64,000 nucleotides of DNA from Luteibaculum sp964627445. GTDB lineage: Bacteria; Bacteroidota; Bacteroidia; Flavobacteriales_D; Luteibaculaceae. The stretch covers positions 124,001 to 188,000 of the forward strand of contig CAZVJF010000005.1 in assembly GCA_964627445.1 (NCBI GenBank), read 5' to 3'. The notes beneath the pieces are model-generated. The model was not told the DNA's origin, did not search any database, and saw only the letters and a program-made list of their open reading frames with translations. Made by a program: the position numbers and the translations under genes. Shown one piece after another: positions 16,083 to 23,667 of the stretch. Each line of letters starts with the position of its first letter. Within the stretch, counting starts at the first letter, position 1.

Positions 16083-17075
16083 ATGAAAGTTTTAAAATTC
16101 CTTGGTTTAACCCTCTTAACCATTATTGTACTCTACGTTATTATAGCCTTAGCCAGTTCTAAAGACGTTGTGGTTTCTGTAACGCGTGAGGTAGACGAAG
16201 ATCCGCAAACGGTTTTCGCGGCTGTAAACGACTTTAACCAGTATAGCAAGTGGAATGCCTGGTTTACCATGGACCCCAATGTAAAGACTACAATTACAGG
16301 AAGTGGAACCGACATTGGCGACAAATGGTCTTGGGAGAGCGAAATGCAGGATGTAGGTGTAGGCCACATGATACACGAGAAAGCAGTTCCTGGAAAAGAA
16401 ATTGTAAACAGCATGTATTTTGAGGCTATGGATGCCACTTCTAAGGATGTATGGTTGTTTGAACCTACTGAAGATGGGGGAACTACCATTACCTGGAAAG
16501 CAGAAATGGAGGCTCCGTTTATCATGCGCCCCTTCTTTGGTTCTTTGATGGAAAGCGGACTAACGCCTCTGTTTAACCAGAGCCTTGACAGCCTACAAGC
16601 ACACATGGAAAACGCCAACTGGGATGGGTTTAAGGTAACGGAGATGCCACCAGCAAAATATATCTATATACCCGAAGAAATACCGGTTACGGAAATGGAA
16701 TCTGTTTTTCCAAAAGATATGGAGACCCTGTTTGGATATTTGGCCAAAAACAACATTGAGCCTGCTGGTGCGCCTATGGGTATTTTCTACAACTGGGGAG
16801 AAACCGTGAATATGGAAGTAGCGGTACCGGTTGCAAACTTCGATTTTAAGTTGCCCAGCAACATCATGCGCGGAGAAATGGAAGGCGGTAAAGCGGCTAC
16901 CTACGTACATGTTGGCAGCTACGAATCTAGTGAAGCAGCCCATTACAAAATGGAAGACTACCTCAACGCTAAAGGATATGAATTTAAGGGCCCAGTTGTG
17001 GAGATCTACTTAAATGATCCCGAGGAAAATGCACCCGAGGATTTAGAAACTGAGATCGTATACTTTATTAAGTAA
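16083..17075 (+). CDS. Membrane-anchored SRPBCC-GyrI-like fusion protein
   Basis: A 330-residue protein. One N-terminal helix (residues 5-24) is followed by an SRPBCC/START-like polyketide-cyclase domain (~32-180: DPQTVFAAVNDFNQYSKWNAW..., TTITWKAEMEAP). The second domain (~185-330: VTEMPPAKYIYIPEEIP..., GKAATYVHVGSYE..., VVEIYLNDPEENAPEDL) is a GyrI-like/AraC effector-binding fold. Both domains bind small hydrophobic or cationic ligands in known relatives, so a ligand-sequestering role is plausible. It is single-gene, followed by a terminator. TATCTTTA at 16049-16056 is a near-consensus -7 box. Confidence 0.82.
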   Translation: MKVLKFLGLTLLTIIVLYVIIALASSKDVVVSVTREVDEDPQTVFAAVNDFNQYSKWNAWFTMDPNVKTTITGSGTDIGDKWSWESEMQDVGVGHMIHEKAVPGKEIVNSMYFEAMDATSKDVWLFEPTEDGGTTITWKAEMEAPFIMRPFFGSLMESGLTPLFNQSLDSLQAHMENANWDGFKVTEMPPAKYIYIPEEIPVTEMESVFPKDMETLFGYLAKNNIEPAGAPMGIFYNWGETVNMEVAVPVANFDFKLPSNIMRGEMEGGKAATYVHVGSYESSEAAHYKMEDYLNAKGYEFKGPVVEIYLNDPEENAPEDLETEIVYFIK

Positions 17076-17101
17076 ATTCATTTAATTCGCATAAGATTAT
17101 G

Positions 17102-17126
17102 AGCAGCACTTCGGTGCTGCTTTTTT
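17102..17126 (+). terminator. Rho-independent terminator
   Basis: AGCAGCAC and GTGCTGCT arms around a TTCG tetraloop, then a T6 run. It ends the SRPBCC-GyrI transcript just before tsaC. Confidence 0.9.
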
Positions 17127-17136
17127 GTTTTACACC

Positions 17137-17700
17137 ATGCGTAAGGACATCCGCCAAGCTGCCACTATAATTAAATCGGGAGGAATTATTATTTATCCCA
17201 CAGATACGGTTTGCGGCTATGGTTGCGATGCCAGAAATGCAGAAGCTATAGCTCGAATTCTGGCGCTTAGAAATAAAAAGGCCAAAAAGGGCATACTTAC
17301 CCTCTTCAGCTCCGAAGCCATGGTAGACCGGTACTTTAAAGAAATACCGGATGCTGCTTGGGATATCTTTGAATACGCTACCACGCCCACATCTTTGGTA
17401 CTGGAAGGAGCCATTAACCTAGCCTCCATCCTCTCGGCAGACCGCTCTATTGTTGCGGCACGTGTAGTGAAAAGTGGCACCGCATACGAGTTAATTAATT
17501 TCCTAAACGTACCTTTGGTCTCTATTTCAATAAACCAGGCCGAGGAAGAACCCGTGGTGCACACTAAGCATATACCAGGAAACCTTCGCGACCAGGTAGA
17601 TTTTGTATTACAGGAGGCTGAGGGTGAACTGGGAACAGGCATCCCATCTTCCATTATAAGGATTGAGCCCAACGGTGGAATTCAAATTATTAGAAAATAG
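17137..17700 (+). CDS. tsaC: Threonylcarbamoyl-AMP synthase (YrdC/Sua5 family)
   Basis: A 187-residue enzyme making threonylcarbamoyl-AMP for t6A37 of ANN-decoding tRNAs. The YrdC domain fills the protein: IKSGGIIIYPTDTVCGYGCDA, RILALRNKKAKKG and the PSSIIRI end motif. The ATG at 17137 gives the usual length; an in-frame TTG at 17125 lies inside the upstream terminator's T-run. It overlaps the cca gene by up to 38 bp, pairing two tRNA-maturation enzymes. Confidence 0.92.
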   Translation: MRKDIRQAATIIKSGGIIIYPTDTVCGYGCDARNAEAIARILALRNKKAKKGILTLFSSEAMVDRYFKEIPDAAWDIFEYATTPTSLVLEGAINLASILSADRSIVAARVVKSGTAYELINFLNVPLVSISINQAEEEPVVHTKHIPGNLRDQVDFVLQEAEGELGTGIPSSIIRIEPNGGIQIIRK

Positions 17701-19123
17701 CGGGGAACACATTCAAAAACTGCTGTCCCACGAACCTTTTATTGGTGTAGCTAAAGCAGTACAGCGAATGAATTTGCCCGGCTTTATTGTGGGTGGATTT
17801 GTACGCGACCTTTTGCTGCAACGCCCCTCCAAAGACATTGATTTTGTAATTGAAGGCGATGGACTGGAGTTTGCCAAGACCAGTGCACAGTGCCTTCATA
17901 TACCCGTAAAATCGGTAAACACCTTTGCCAGCTACGGAACCGCTGCTTTTAAATTTAGAAACTGGGAACTGGAGTTTGTTGGAGCGCGCAAGGAATCGTA
18001 CGACAGAGATAGCCGCAACCCCAAAGTAGAATCGGCAACCATAGCCGAAGACCAAATAAGGCGCGATTTTACCATCAACGCGCTTGCCATAGATCTGCGT
18101 CAAGAATATTTTGGAACCATCGTAGATCCATTTAACGGGGTGGGCGACCTACGCAAGAAAATTATTCGCACCCCTACCGATCCCAATATTACCTTTTCAG
18201 ATGACCCCCTGCGCATGATGCGCGCCATACGTTTTGCTACCCAGCTCAATTTTAGCCTCCACCCTAGCGTATTTAAGGCCATCAAGGAAAACAAAGAGCG
18301 CATTGCCATTATATCCCAAGAGCGCATCACTAGCGAGCTCAACAAGATATTAGCCAGTCCCAAGCCTTCCATTGGTTTTAAACTGTTGCAACAAACTGGG
18401 TTGTTGGCACTTATATTTCCAGAAGTGCAAGACCTTAAAGGCGTAGAAAGCATTAACGGCAAAAAACACAAAGACAATTTTTACCACACGCTGGAAGTGG
18501 TAGACAACATTTGCCGCGAAACTGATAAGTTGTGGCTGCGTTGGTCGGCTTTGTTGCACGATATTGCCAAGCCGCGTACCAAACGTTTCCACCCGCAACA
18601 TGGTTGGACCTTCCACGGACATGAGGATTTGGGCGCCAAAATGGTACCGAAAATATTTAAGCGCATGCGCCTGCCGCTGGATAAGAAAATGAAGTACGTG
18701 CAAAAAATGGTGGCACTGCACCTAAGACCCATTGCACTTACCAAAGAAGAAGCCACCGATAGCGCTATTAGACGCTTACTTTTTGATGCAGGTGAAGACT
18801 TAGAAGATTTGCTTACACTGTGCCGGGCCGACATTACCTCGAAAAACGAGGGTCGCGTTAAACGCTATTTGCAAAACTACGGGCGTGTAGAGGACAAGCT
18901 AAAAGCGGTAGAGGAAAAAGACCGCATTCGCAATTGGCAACCACCGGTGAGTGGCGAGGAAATAATGCAGTTTTTCAAAATTGGTCCCTCACGCGAGGTG
19001 GGCGTTATTAAAAACAGCATTAAAGAAGCCATGCTGGATGGGCAGATAGAAAACAACCGGGAGGCCGCCTGGGAATTTATGAAAGAGAAAGGCCAGGAAT
19101 TGGGATTAAAACTTCCTTCCTAG
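17663..19123 (+). CDS. cca: CCA tRNA nucleotidyltransferase with HD domain
   Basis: A 486-residue class II nucleotidyltransferase. The head domain has IVGGFVRDLLL, KDIDFVIEG (metal Asp-x-Asp) and RRDFTINALAIDL. The neck has DDPLRMMRAIRFATQL. The C-terminal part holds an HD phosphohydrolase motif (ALLHDIAKP...HPQHGW...HE). It adds or repairs 3' CCA, consistent with the tRNA gene at 2.2 kb lacking encoded CCA. The start is uncertain: no ATG precedes the GGFVRD core at a fitting distance, so TTG (17663) or GTG (17675), both inside tsaC, are the candidates. The 3' end overlaps the converging kinase gene by 18 bp. Confidence 0.9.
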   Translation: MSPTVEFKLLENSGEHIQKLLSHEPFIGVAKAVQRMNLPGFIVGGFVRDLLLQRPSKDIDFVIEGDGLEFAKTSAQCLHIPVKSVNTFASYGTAAFKFRNWELEFVGARKESYDRDSRNPKVESATIAEDQIRRDFTINALAIDLRQEYFGTIVDPFNGVGDLRKKIIRTPTDPNITFSDDPLRMMRAIRFATQLNFSLHPSVFKAIKENKERIAIISQERITSELNKILASPKPSIGFKLLQQTGLLALIFPEVQDLKGVESINGKKHKDNFYHTLEVVDNICRETDKLWLRWSALLHDIAKPRTKRFHPQHGWTFHGHEDLGAKMVPKIFKRMRLPLDKKMKYVQKMVALHLRPIALTKEEATDSAIRRLLFDAGEDLEDLLTLCRADITSKNEGRVKRYLQNYGRVEDKLKAVEEKDRIRNWQPPVSGEEIMQFFKIGPSREVGVIKNSIKEAMLDGQIENNREAAWEFMKEKGQELGLKLPS

Positions 19124-19954
19124 ATAATAAGCGATCATACCCGGCATGGGTTTTTGCAAAACCCGCACCAACTCCACGTCATTTTTCTCGCATGCCTTGC
19201 GCAACCAAGGTTCAAAATAAAACGCTACAGAACCCGTAGCCGCAAAAGGTTGCTGCTTATGGCTGGGGTAAATCGTAACGAAATGCTCTAAGTATTGCTG
19301 AAAGCAGTCCTCCACCAAGTTTTCTACCTCGGGGTGCGTATCACAGAGCTTGCGTACCAAGGGCACCCAACCAGAAAGGTATACGTTGGGGCGTACCTCG
19401 CTATGGTATAAGGCTTTTACAACGGCCTCTTCCGAGATATCACCGTGTTGCTTTGCAGCATCTACTATGGCAGGGCTCAATTTTCCCTCCAAGACTTTTT
19501 TCAAGAAGCTTGCGCCTATGTGGTAACCACTGCCCTCATCGCCCAATAAATAACCGTAGGAAGGTCGTGTTTGCTGTATTTGCTGCGTCTGGTACACTGC
19601 ACTGTTGCTTCCCGTACCCAATATACCAATGATGCCCGGTGCATCGCCCAAAAGGGCAATTCCAGCTCCCACCAAGTCACTTACCACCTGCACATCTTGG
19701 CACCCTGTAACCCTGTTGATCTCTGCCCGTAGCATGGCTGCGTTCTTTGGAGTGCTACAACCAGCTCCTGCAAGAAAAACAGCATCTACATCTCCTATGG
19801 ATTCTAAATGCTGCCGTAAAACCGCAGCAATCTGAACCCTAGAATAAGTGTTTGGATTCAGCCCTGCCGTGGTAAACTCAGAAACCACGTTGTCCCCGTC
19901 CAGTAAAGCCCAATCGGTTTTTGTACCCCCGCTATCGGCTATTAATCTGCGCAT
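19106..19954 (-). CDS. BadF/BadG-family ATPase, N-acetylglucosamine-kinase-like
   Basis: A 282-residue ASKHA-fold kinase. The start MRRLIADSGGTKTDWALLD carries the phosphate-1 loop; IIGILGTGSNSAVY is phosphate 2; LLGDEGSGYHIG matches bacterial and eukaryotic N-acetylglucosamine kinases. It probably phosphorylates a free amino sugar from wall or chitin turnover (inference). The ATG at 19954 is chosen over a longer frame from 20005 because the kinase fold starts there. It is divergent from the DUF4856 operon and converges with cca. Confidence 0.87.
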   Translation of the reverse strand: MRRLIADSGGTKTDWALLDGDNVVSEFTTAGLNPNTYSRVQIAAVLRQHLESIGDVDAVFLAGAGCSTPKNAAMLRAEINRVTGCQDVQVVSDLVGAGIALLGDAPGIIGILGTGSNSAVYQTQQIQQTRPSYGYLLGDEGSGYHIGASFLKKVLEGKLSPAIVDAAKQHGDISEEAVVKALYHSEVRPNVYLSGWVPLVRKLCDTHPEVENLVEDCFQQYLEHFVTIYPSHKQQPFAATGSVAFYFEPWLRKACEKNDVELVRVLQKPMPGMIAYYLGRKF

Positions 19955-19980
19955 ATTGTCTTTAATCAGTCTAAATAAAA

Positions 19981-19996
19981 TACCTACTTCTAGGTA
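19981..19996. promoter_or_regulatory. Inverted repeat abutting the -33 box (candidate operator)
   Basis: TACCTA-CTTC-TAGGTA is a perfect 6-bp inverted repeat ending immediately before the TTG -33 element of the DUF4856 operon promoter and lying between two divergent genes. Its position suits a repressor or activator site. Confidence 0.45.
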
Positions 19997-20027
19997 TTGT
20001 GGCATCCTTGGAACACCGGTAGCTTTG
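19997..20027 (+). promoter_or_regulatory. Promoter of the DUF4856-imelysin-HTTM-TonB operon
   Basis: TTG (19997-19999), 20-bp spacer and TAGCTTTG (20020-20027) match the Bacteroidota consensus. It lies about 25 bp before the DUF4856 gene start. Confidence 0.75.
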
Positions 20028-20051
20028 CATCCACCTTATTGAAACACAACC

Positions 20052-21215
20052 ATGAAGTACAACATTAGTAAACTTTCGCTATCGCTAGTAGCCGCTACGG
20101 CCATTCTTTTTACGTCTTGCAAGGACGATGACACCACAGAAACACCAGCACCGGTAACCAGTGCACCCGAAACTTACAGTTTTGAGCGCAATGGAGAAAC
20201 TACCGTAGCATACTCTGGACAAGAAGATCGTATTGCCATGCTAAATGCGATAGGCCGCGAGTTGGCCGAGGTTAATTCGGGTGGATCGGTAGACGCGCAA
20301 ACACTAAAAGATATGTTTGCCAATGAAAACGGAGCTTTTTCTAGCGAAGGGTACACCAAAGACCTTAAAAGCAAGTGTGCTAGCTCGGCAGACCAAGCTT
20401 TCTACGAGGAGCAGTTTGATATCATTGCGAACATTTCGCAGGCAGGACAAACCGCATCCAATGGTACCGCTGGTTTTTTGGCTAAAGAAGGTTCACCTCA
20501 AAACGGATACTTATTTGATGAAAATGGCGTAGAACCCAGACAGATCATCCTGAAAGGACTAATGGGATCTGTTTTTTACTACCGTACCGTGGAAGATTAT
20601 TTAGGCGTAGCCATCACCGGAGACGACAACGAGACCATCCAAGAGGGTAAAAACTACACCCAAATGGAGCACCACTATGACGAGGCTTTTGGATATGTTG
20701 GAATTGCAACCGACTTAACCAATAGCGATACGGACCCCAAAGATCAAACCCGCGTAAACTTTTGGGGCGAGTACATTGTGAAGCGCCACATTGCAGACGA
20801 TTCGTATCCCATGCCTGGAATTAACGAAATGATGCTAGACGCTTTTATTGACGGCCGTTTTGCCATTGTGCAGAAAGACTATGAAGCACGCGATGCTGCC
20901 ATCCAGCGTGTGGTAAACATGATGGAACGCGTTTGTGCCAACAATGCGCTATCCTACTTAGAAGATGCTAAAGACGATACCGATCCTTCTGTAAAGCTAC
21001 ACCACCTTTCTGAAGCTATTGGATTTATGATAGCCATGCGTGGTCACATAGACGGAGCAGCATCCGAAGCTATGTTCCCCAGATTGTCTGACCAAAGCAT
21101 GGTAGACGAGGCTTTAGCGATTATTGGCTTGAACACAAACCTTTGGGAAGTGTCTAATACAGACATCGACAATGCCATAAGCAAGCTAGAAGACGCTTTT
21201 GGCGGAAACCTGTAA
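20052..21215 (+). CDS. DUF4856 surface-type lipoprotein
   Basis: A 387-residue lipoprotein. Signal residues 1-21 end in FTSC; the acidic run after the Cys (K-D-D-D-T-T-E) resembles the Bacteroidota lipoprotein export signal that directs proteins to the cell surface. The rest is a helical DUF4856 domain (FERNGETTVAYSGQEDRI...; VEDYLGVAITGDDN; NFWGEYIVKRH). DUF4856 genes are typically found beside imelysin genes, as here, and a role in metal or haem handling is inferred from that context. It is the first gene of the operon; imelysin follows after 15 bp. Confidence 0.88.
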   Translation: MKYNISKLSLSLVAATAILFTSCKDDDTTETPAPVTSAPETYSFERNGETTVAYSGQEDRIAMLNAIGRELAEVNSGGSVDAQTLKDMFANENGAFSSEGYTKDLKSKCASSADQAFYEEQFDIIANISQAGQTASNGTAGFLAKEGSPQNGYLFDENGVEPRQIILKGLMGSVFYYRTVEDYLGVAITGDDNETIQEGKNYTQMEHHYDEAFGYVGIATDLTNSDTDPKDQTRVNFWGEYIVKRHIADDSYPMPGINEMMLDAFIDGRFAIVQKDYEARDAAIQRVVNMMERVCANNALSYLEDAKDDTDPSVKLHHLSEAIGFMIAMRGHIDGAASEAMFPRLSDQSMVDEALAIIGLNTNLWEVSNTDIDNAISKLEDAFGGNL

Positions 21216-21230
21216 TTCATTCAACCTTTC

Positions 21231-22343
21231 ATGAAAAACATTCTTATAACCAATTGGATGCGATGGATACCCGTGTACGTAAGTGCACTGGTATTCCTCG
21301 TTTCCTGCGAAGAAGAGAAACCCGAAGCTAACATAGCTTGCAACCTCGATCTTACCCAACTGCAAACGAGCTATCGCAGTTTGGCGCAGGAAAGCTTTAG
21401 CCAAGTTAGCACCGCGTTTAGTACGGCCTCTGCCAGCATCAATCAATTTGCACAATCGCCCAGCGAAACTGCCTTGGCTACGGCCCAAAACGATTTTATT
21501 GCGGCTTACGCTTCCTTCCAAAAAATACAAGGACTGGATTTAGGTACTGGGTTCACTGTACGCAATGGTGGTTTTTACACCCCATGGTTAAACAGTTTTC
21601 CTGCCGACAGTAGTGCATTGGTAGATAAAGTGAATGCTGGAAATACCGACCTCAGTCAATTTCCACAAAATCAACTGGGATACTCGGCCGTAGAGTTTTT
21701 ACTCTTTGGTACGGGTGCAGACAATGCGGCTATTGCCAGCTACTTTAGCAACAACAGCAGCGCAGCTACCTTGCTGATCAACCAACTGGCTTATATCCAA
21801 TCTATTTTGGATGAAATGTCGGCATACTGGAATGGCGATGCCTCTGCTTTTTTTACAGAAAGTGCAGGTACTGCACAGGGCGACCCACTACCCTTGTTGG
21901 TTAACGCCATGGTAAAAGATTTTGAGACCTTGAAGAACTTTAAGCTCAAAGCTCCCGCTGGAAGATACAACGGAGGAATTCCTGAGTTAGACTTAGCCGA
22001 AGGCCGCTATGCCAACCAAACCATAAACCTAGCCAATGCGCATTACGATGCCAGTCGGGCTTTATTCCTAGATGGAGCCAACAACCTAGACCTATCTTTA
22101 ATTGAATATGTGTCTTGCGTAGATTCTGACTTAGGTACACGTATTCAGGCGCAGTTTAAAATAGTAGATGGATTTTGGATGCAACTCAGCGATCCGCTGA
22201 GCGAAGTAGTGGAAGACGATGCCCAATTTGAGGCCTTGAATACGCTGATTAACGAAATGCAAAAACTTACTCCCTTAATTAAACGCGAATTGACTTCGGA
22301 GCTCAACGTTCAGATTTCGTTCCAGGACAATGATGGAGATTAA
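21231..22343 (+). CDS. Imelysin family (M75-like) lipoprotein
   Basis: A 370-residue lipoprotein with a signal ending VFLVSC and an acidic tract (E-E-E-K-P-E) after the Cys, again a surface-export-like signal. The mature helical domain fits imelysin: PSETALATAQNDFIAAYASFQKIQ, then a W-x-NSFPAD segment, the characteristic GYSAVEFLLFG (GxHxxE-type position) and a late YVSCVDSDLGTRIQAQF. Imelysins of the IrpA/Algp7 type bind or help acquire iron; the peptidase activity once proposed is doubtful. The HTTM gene overlaps the 3' end by 14 bp. Confidence 0.88.
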   Translation: MKNILITNWMRWIPVYVSALVFLVSCEEEKPEANIACNLDLTQLQTSYRSLAQESFSQVSTAFSTASASINQFAQSPSETALATAQNDFIAAYASFQKIQGLDLGTGFTVRNGGFYTPWLNSFPADSSALVDKVNAGNTDLSQFPQNQLGYSAVEFLLFGTGADNAAIASYFSNNSSAATLLINQLAYIQSILDEMSAYWNGDASAFFTESAGTAQGDPLPLLVNAMVKDFETLKNFKLKAPAGRYNGGIPELDLAEGRYANQTINLANAHYDASRALFLDGANNLDLSLIEYVSCVDSDLGTRIQAQFKIVDGFWMQLSDPLSEVVEDDAQFEALNTLINEMQKLTPLIKRELTSELNVQISFQDNDGD

Positions 22344-23667
22344 AACTCGAATACAGCAATTAACCCAGCGTACTGCGCACCCCATAGGCCTTGCCATTTT
22401 CCGCATGGCCTTTGGGGTGTTAATGGTTTTTAGCGGGATACGCTTTTTGGCCAAGGGGTGGTTGCACGAGTTTTACATCCAACCGAAATTTTTCTTCAAA
22501 TACTACGGGTTTGAGTGGGTTACTCCCCTGCCCGAGTTCTGGCTTTACATGGCCTACATTGCTATGATTTTGGCAGCCGCCTGCATTGCAATTGGATACC
22601 GATATCGCATGGCCACAATAGCCTTTTTTATCCTGTTTAATTACTTTGAGTTGCTGGATAAAACCTACTACCTCAACCACTACTACCTCATTAGCATCAT
22701 ATCGCTGTGGCTGCTTTTTATACCAGCCCACACCTATGCTTCGCTAGATGTTCTAGCAGGCCGGGTAAAACCCAAATACTTGCCCAAGTACTTTACATGG
22801 GCCTTACAGTTTCAATTGGCGGTTGTGTATTGTTATGCAGGTTTTGCCAAACTGAGTCCCGATTGGCTGTTGGAGGCCATGCCTATGAAAATTTGGCTGC
22901 GCCAGTACAATCCTGCCTCTTTTATGGGAACCATTCTGCACCATCCCTGGGCGGCTTTTGTTGCCAGTTGGTTTGGCTTTTTATACGATACCACCCTGCC
23001 CGTTTGGTTATCCGTAAAAGCCACTCGAAAATGGGCTTATTTGGCGGTAGTAGTATTTCATACCGCAACCTGGTTGTTGTTCCCCATTGGCGTTTTTCCC
23101 TTTGTAATGATCGCTTTAACGCTCATTTTCTTTCCCGTTTCGCAATTCTCCAGAATTAAGCTTTGGATTAACCAATGGACCCCGCGAATCCAGGCCAAGA
23201 ACCCATCTCACTTTTCTTGGATGCCGTTTAAGCGCATGGCACTTCCCATAGTGGCTTTTCAATTGCTCTTTCCCCTGCGTTCGCATCTGTACCCTGGAAA
23301 TGTCTTGTGGCACGAGCAAGGATTTAACTTCTCTTGGCGCGTAATGCGCGTAGAAAAAAGCGGCTCGGCACTTTTTTACGTAAGGGATACGGTGGAGAAC
23401 CGAACCTACGAGGTGCTGAATTCCGATTACCTCACTCCGGTACAGGAAAAAATGATGGCGGTACAACCGGATTTCCTCTTGCAGTTTGCCGATTTTATTG
23501 CAGATGAAGCTAGGCAACGTTGGAACATTGAAGACCCCGTTGTAACTGCAGATGTCTTTGTATCTAAAAACGGTAAGGCCATGCAGCGTTTTGTAGATCC
23601 TACCGTAAATTTGCACGCCCTTACCGATGGTTGGCAGCATAAAAATTGGGTACTCCCAGAGAATTAA
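22330..23667 (+). CDS. HTTM / vitamin K-dependent gamma-carboxylase-like membrane protein
   Basis: A 445-residue inner-membrane protein with about six N-terminal helices (HTTM domain, ~15-275) and a soluble C-terminal part. Two blocks align by eye with human gamma-glutamyl carboxylase: LDKTYYLNHYYL (His117 at the position of the NNHSYL His160) and GFAKLSPDWL (Lys174 at the position of the catalytic-base Lys218 in KKLDADW). A third, WHEQGFNFSWRVM (~325), also resembles the carboxylase. So it may be catalytically competent and not just a structural relative; its substrate and cofactor (a menaquinol would be available) are unknown. It overlaps imelysin by 14 bp and the TonB receptor by 1 bp. Confidence 0.85.
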   Translation: MMEIKTRIQQLTQRTAHPIGLAIFRMAFGVLMVFSGIRFLAKGWLHEFYIQPKFFFKYYGFEWVTPLPEFWLYMAYIAMILAAACIAIGYRYRMATIAFFILFNYFELLDKTYYLNHYYLISIISLWLLFIPAHTYASLDVLAGRVKPKYLPKYFTWALQFQLAVVYCYAGFAKLSPDWLLEAMPMKIWLRQYNPASFMGTILHHPWAAFVASWFGFLYDTTLPVWLSVKATRKWAYLAVVVFHTATWLLFPIGVFPFVMIALTLIFFPVSQFSRIKLWINQWTPRIQAKNPSHFSWMPFKRMALPIVAFQLLFPLRSHLYPGNVLWHEQGFNFSWRVMRVEKSGSALFYVRDTVENRTYEVLNSDYLTPVQEKMMAVQPDFLLQFADFIADEARQRWNIEDPVVTADVFVSKNGKAMQRFVDPTVNLHALTDGWQHKNWVLPEN

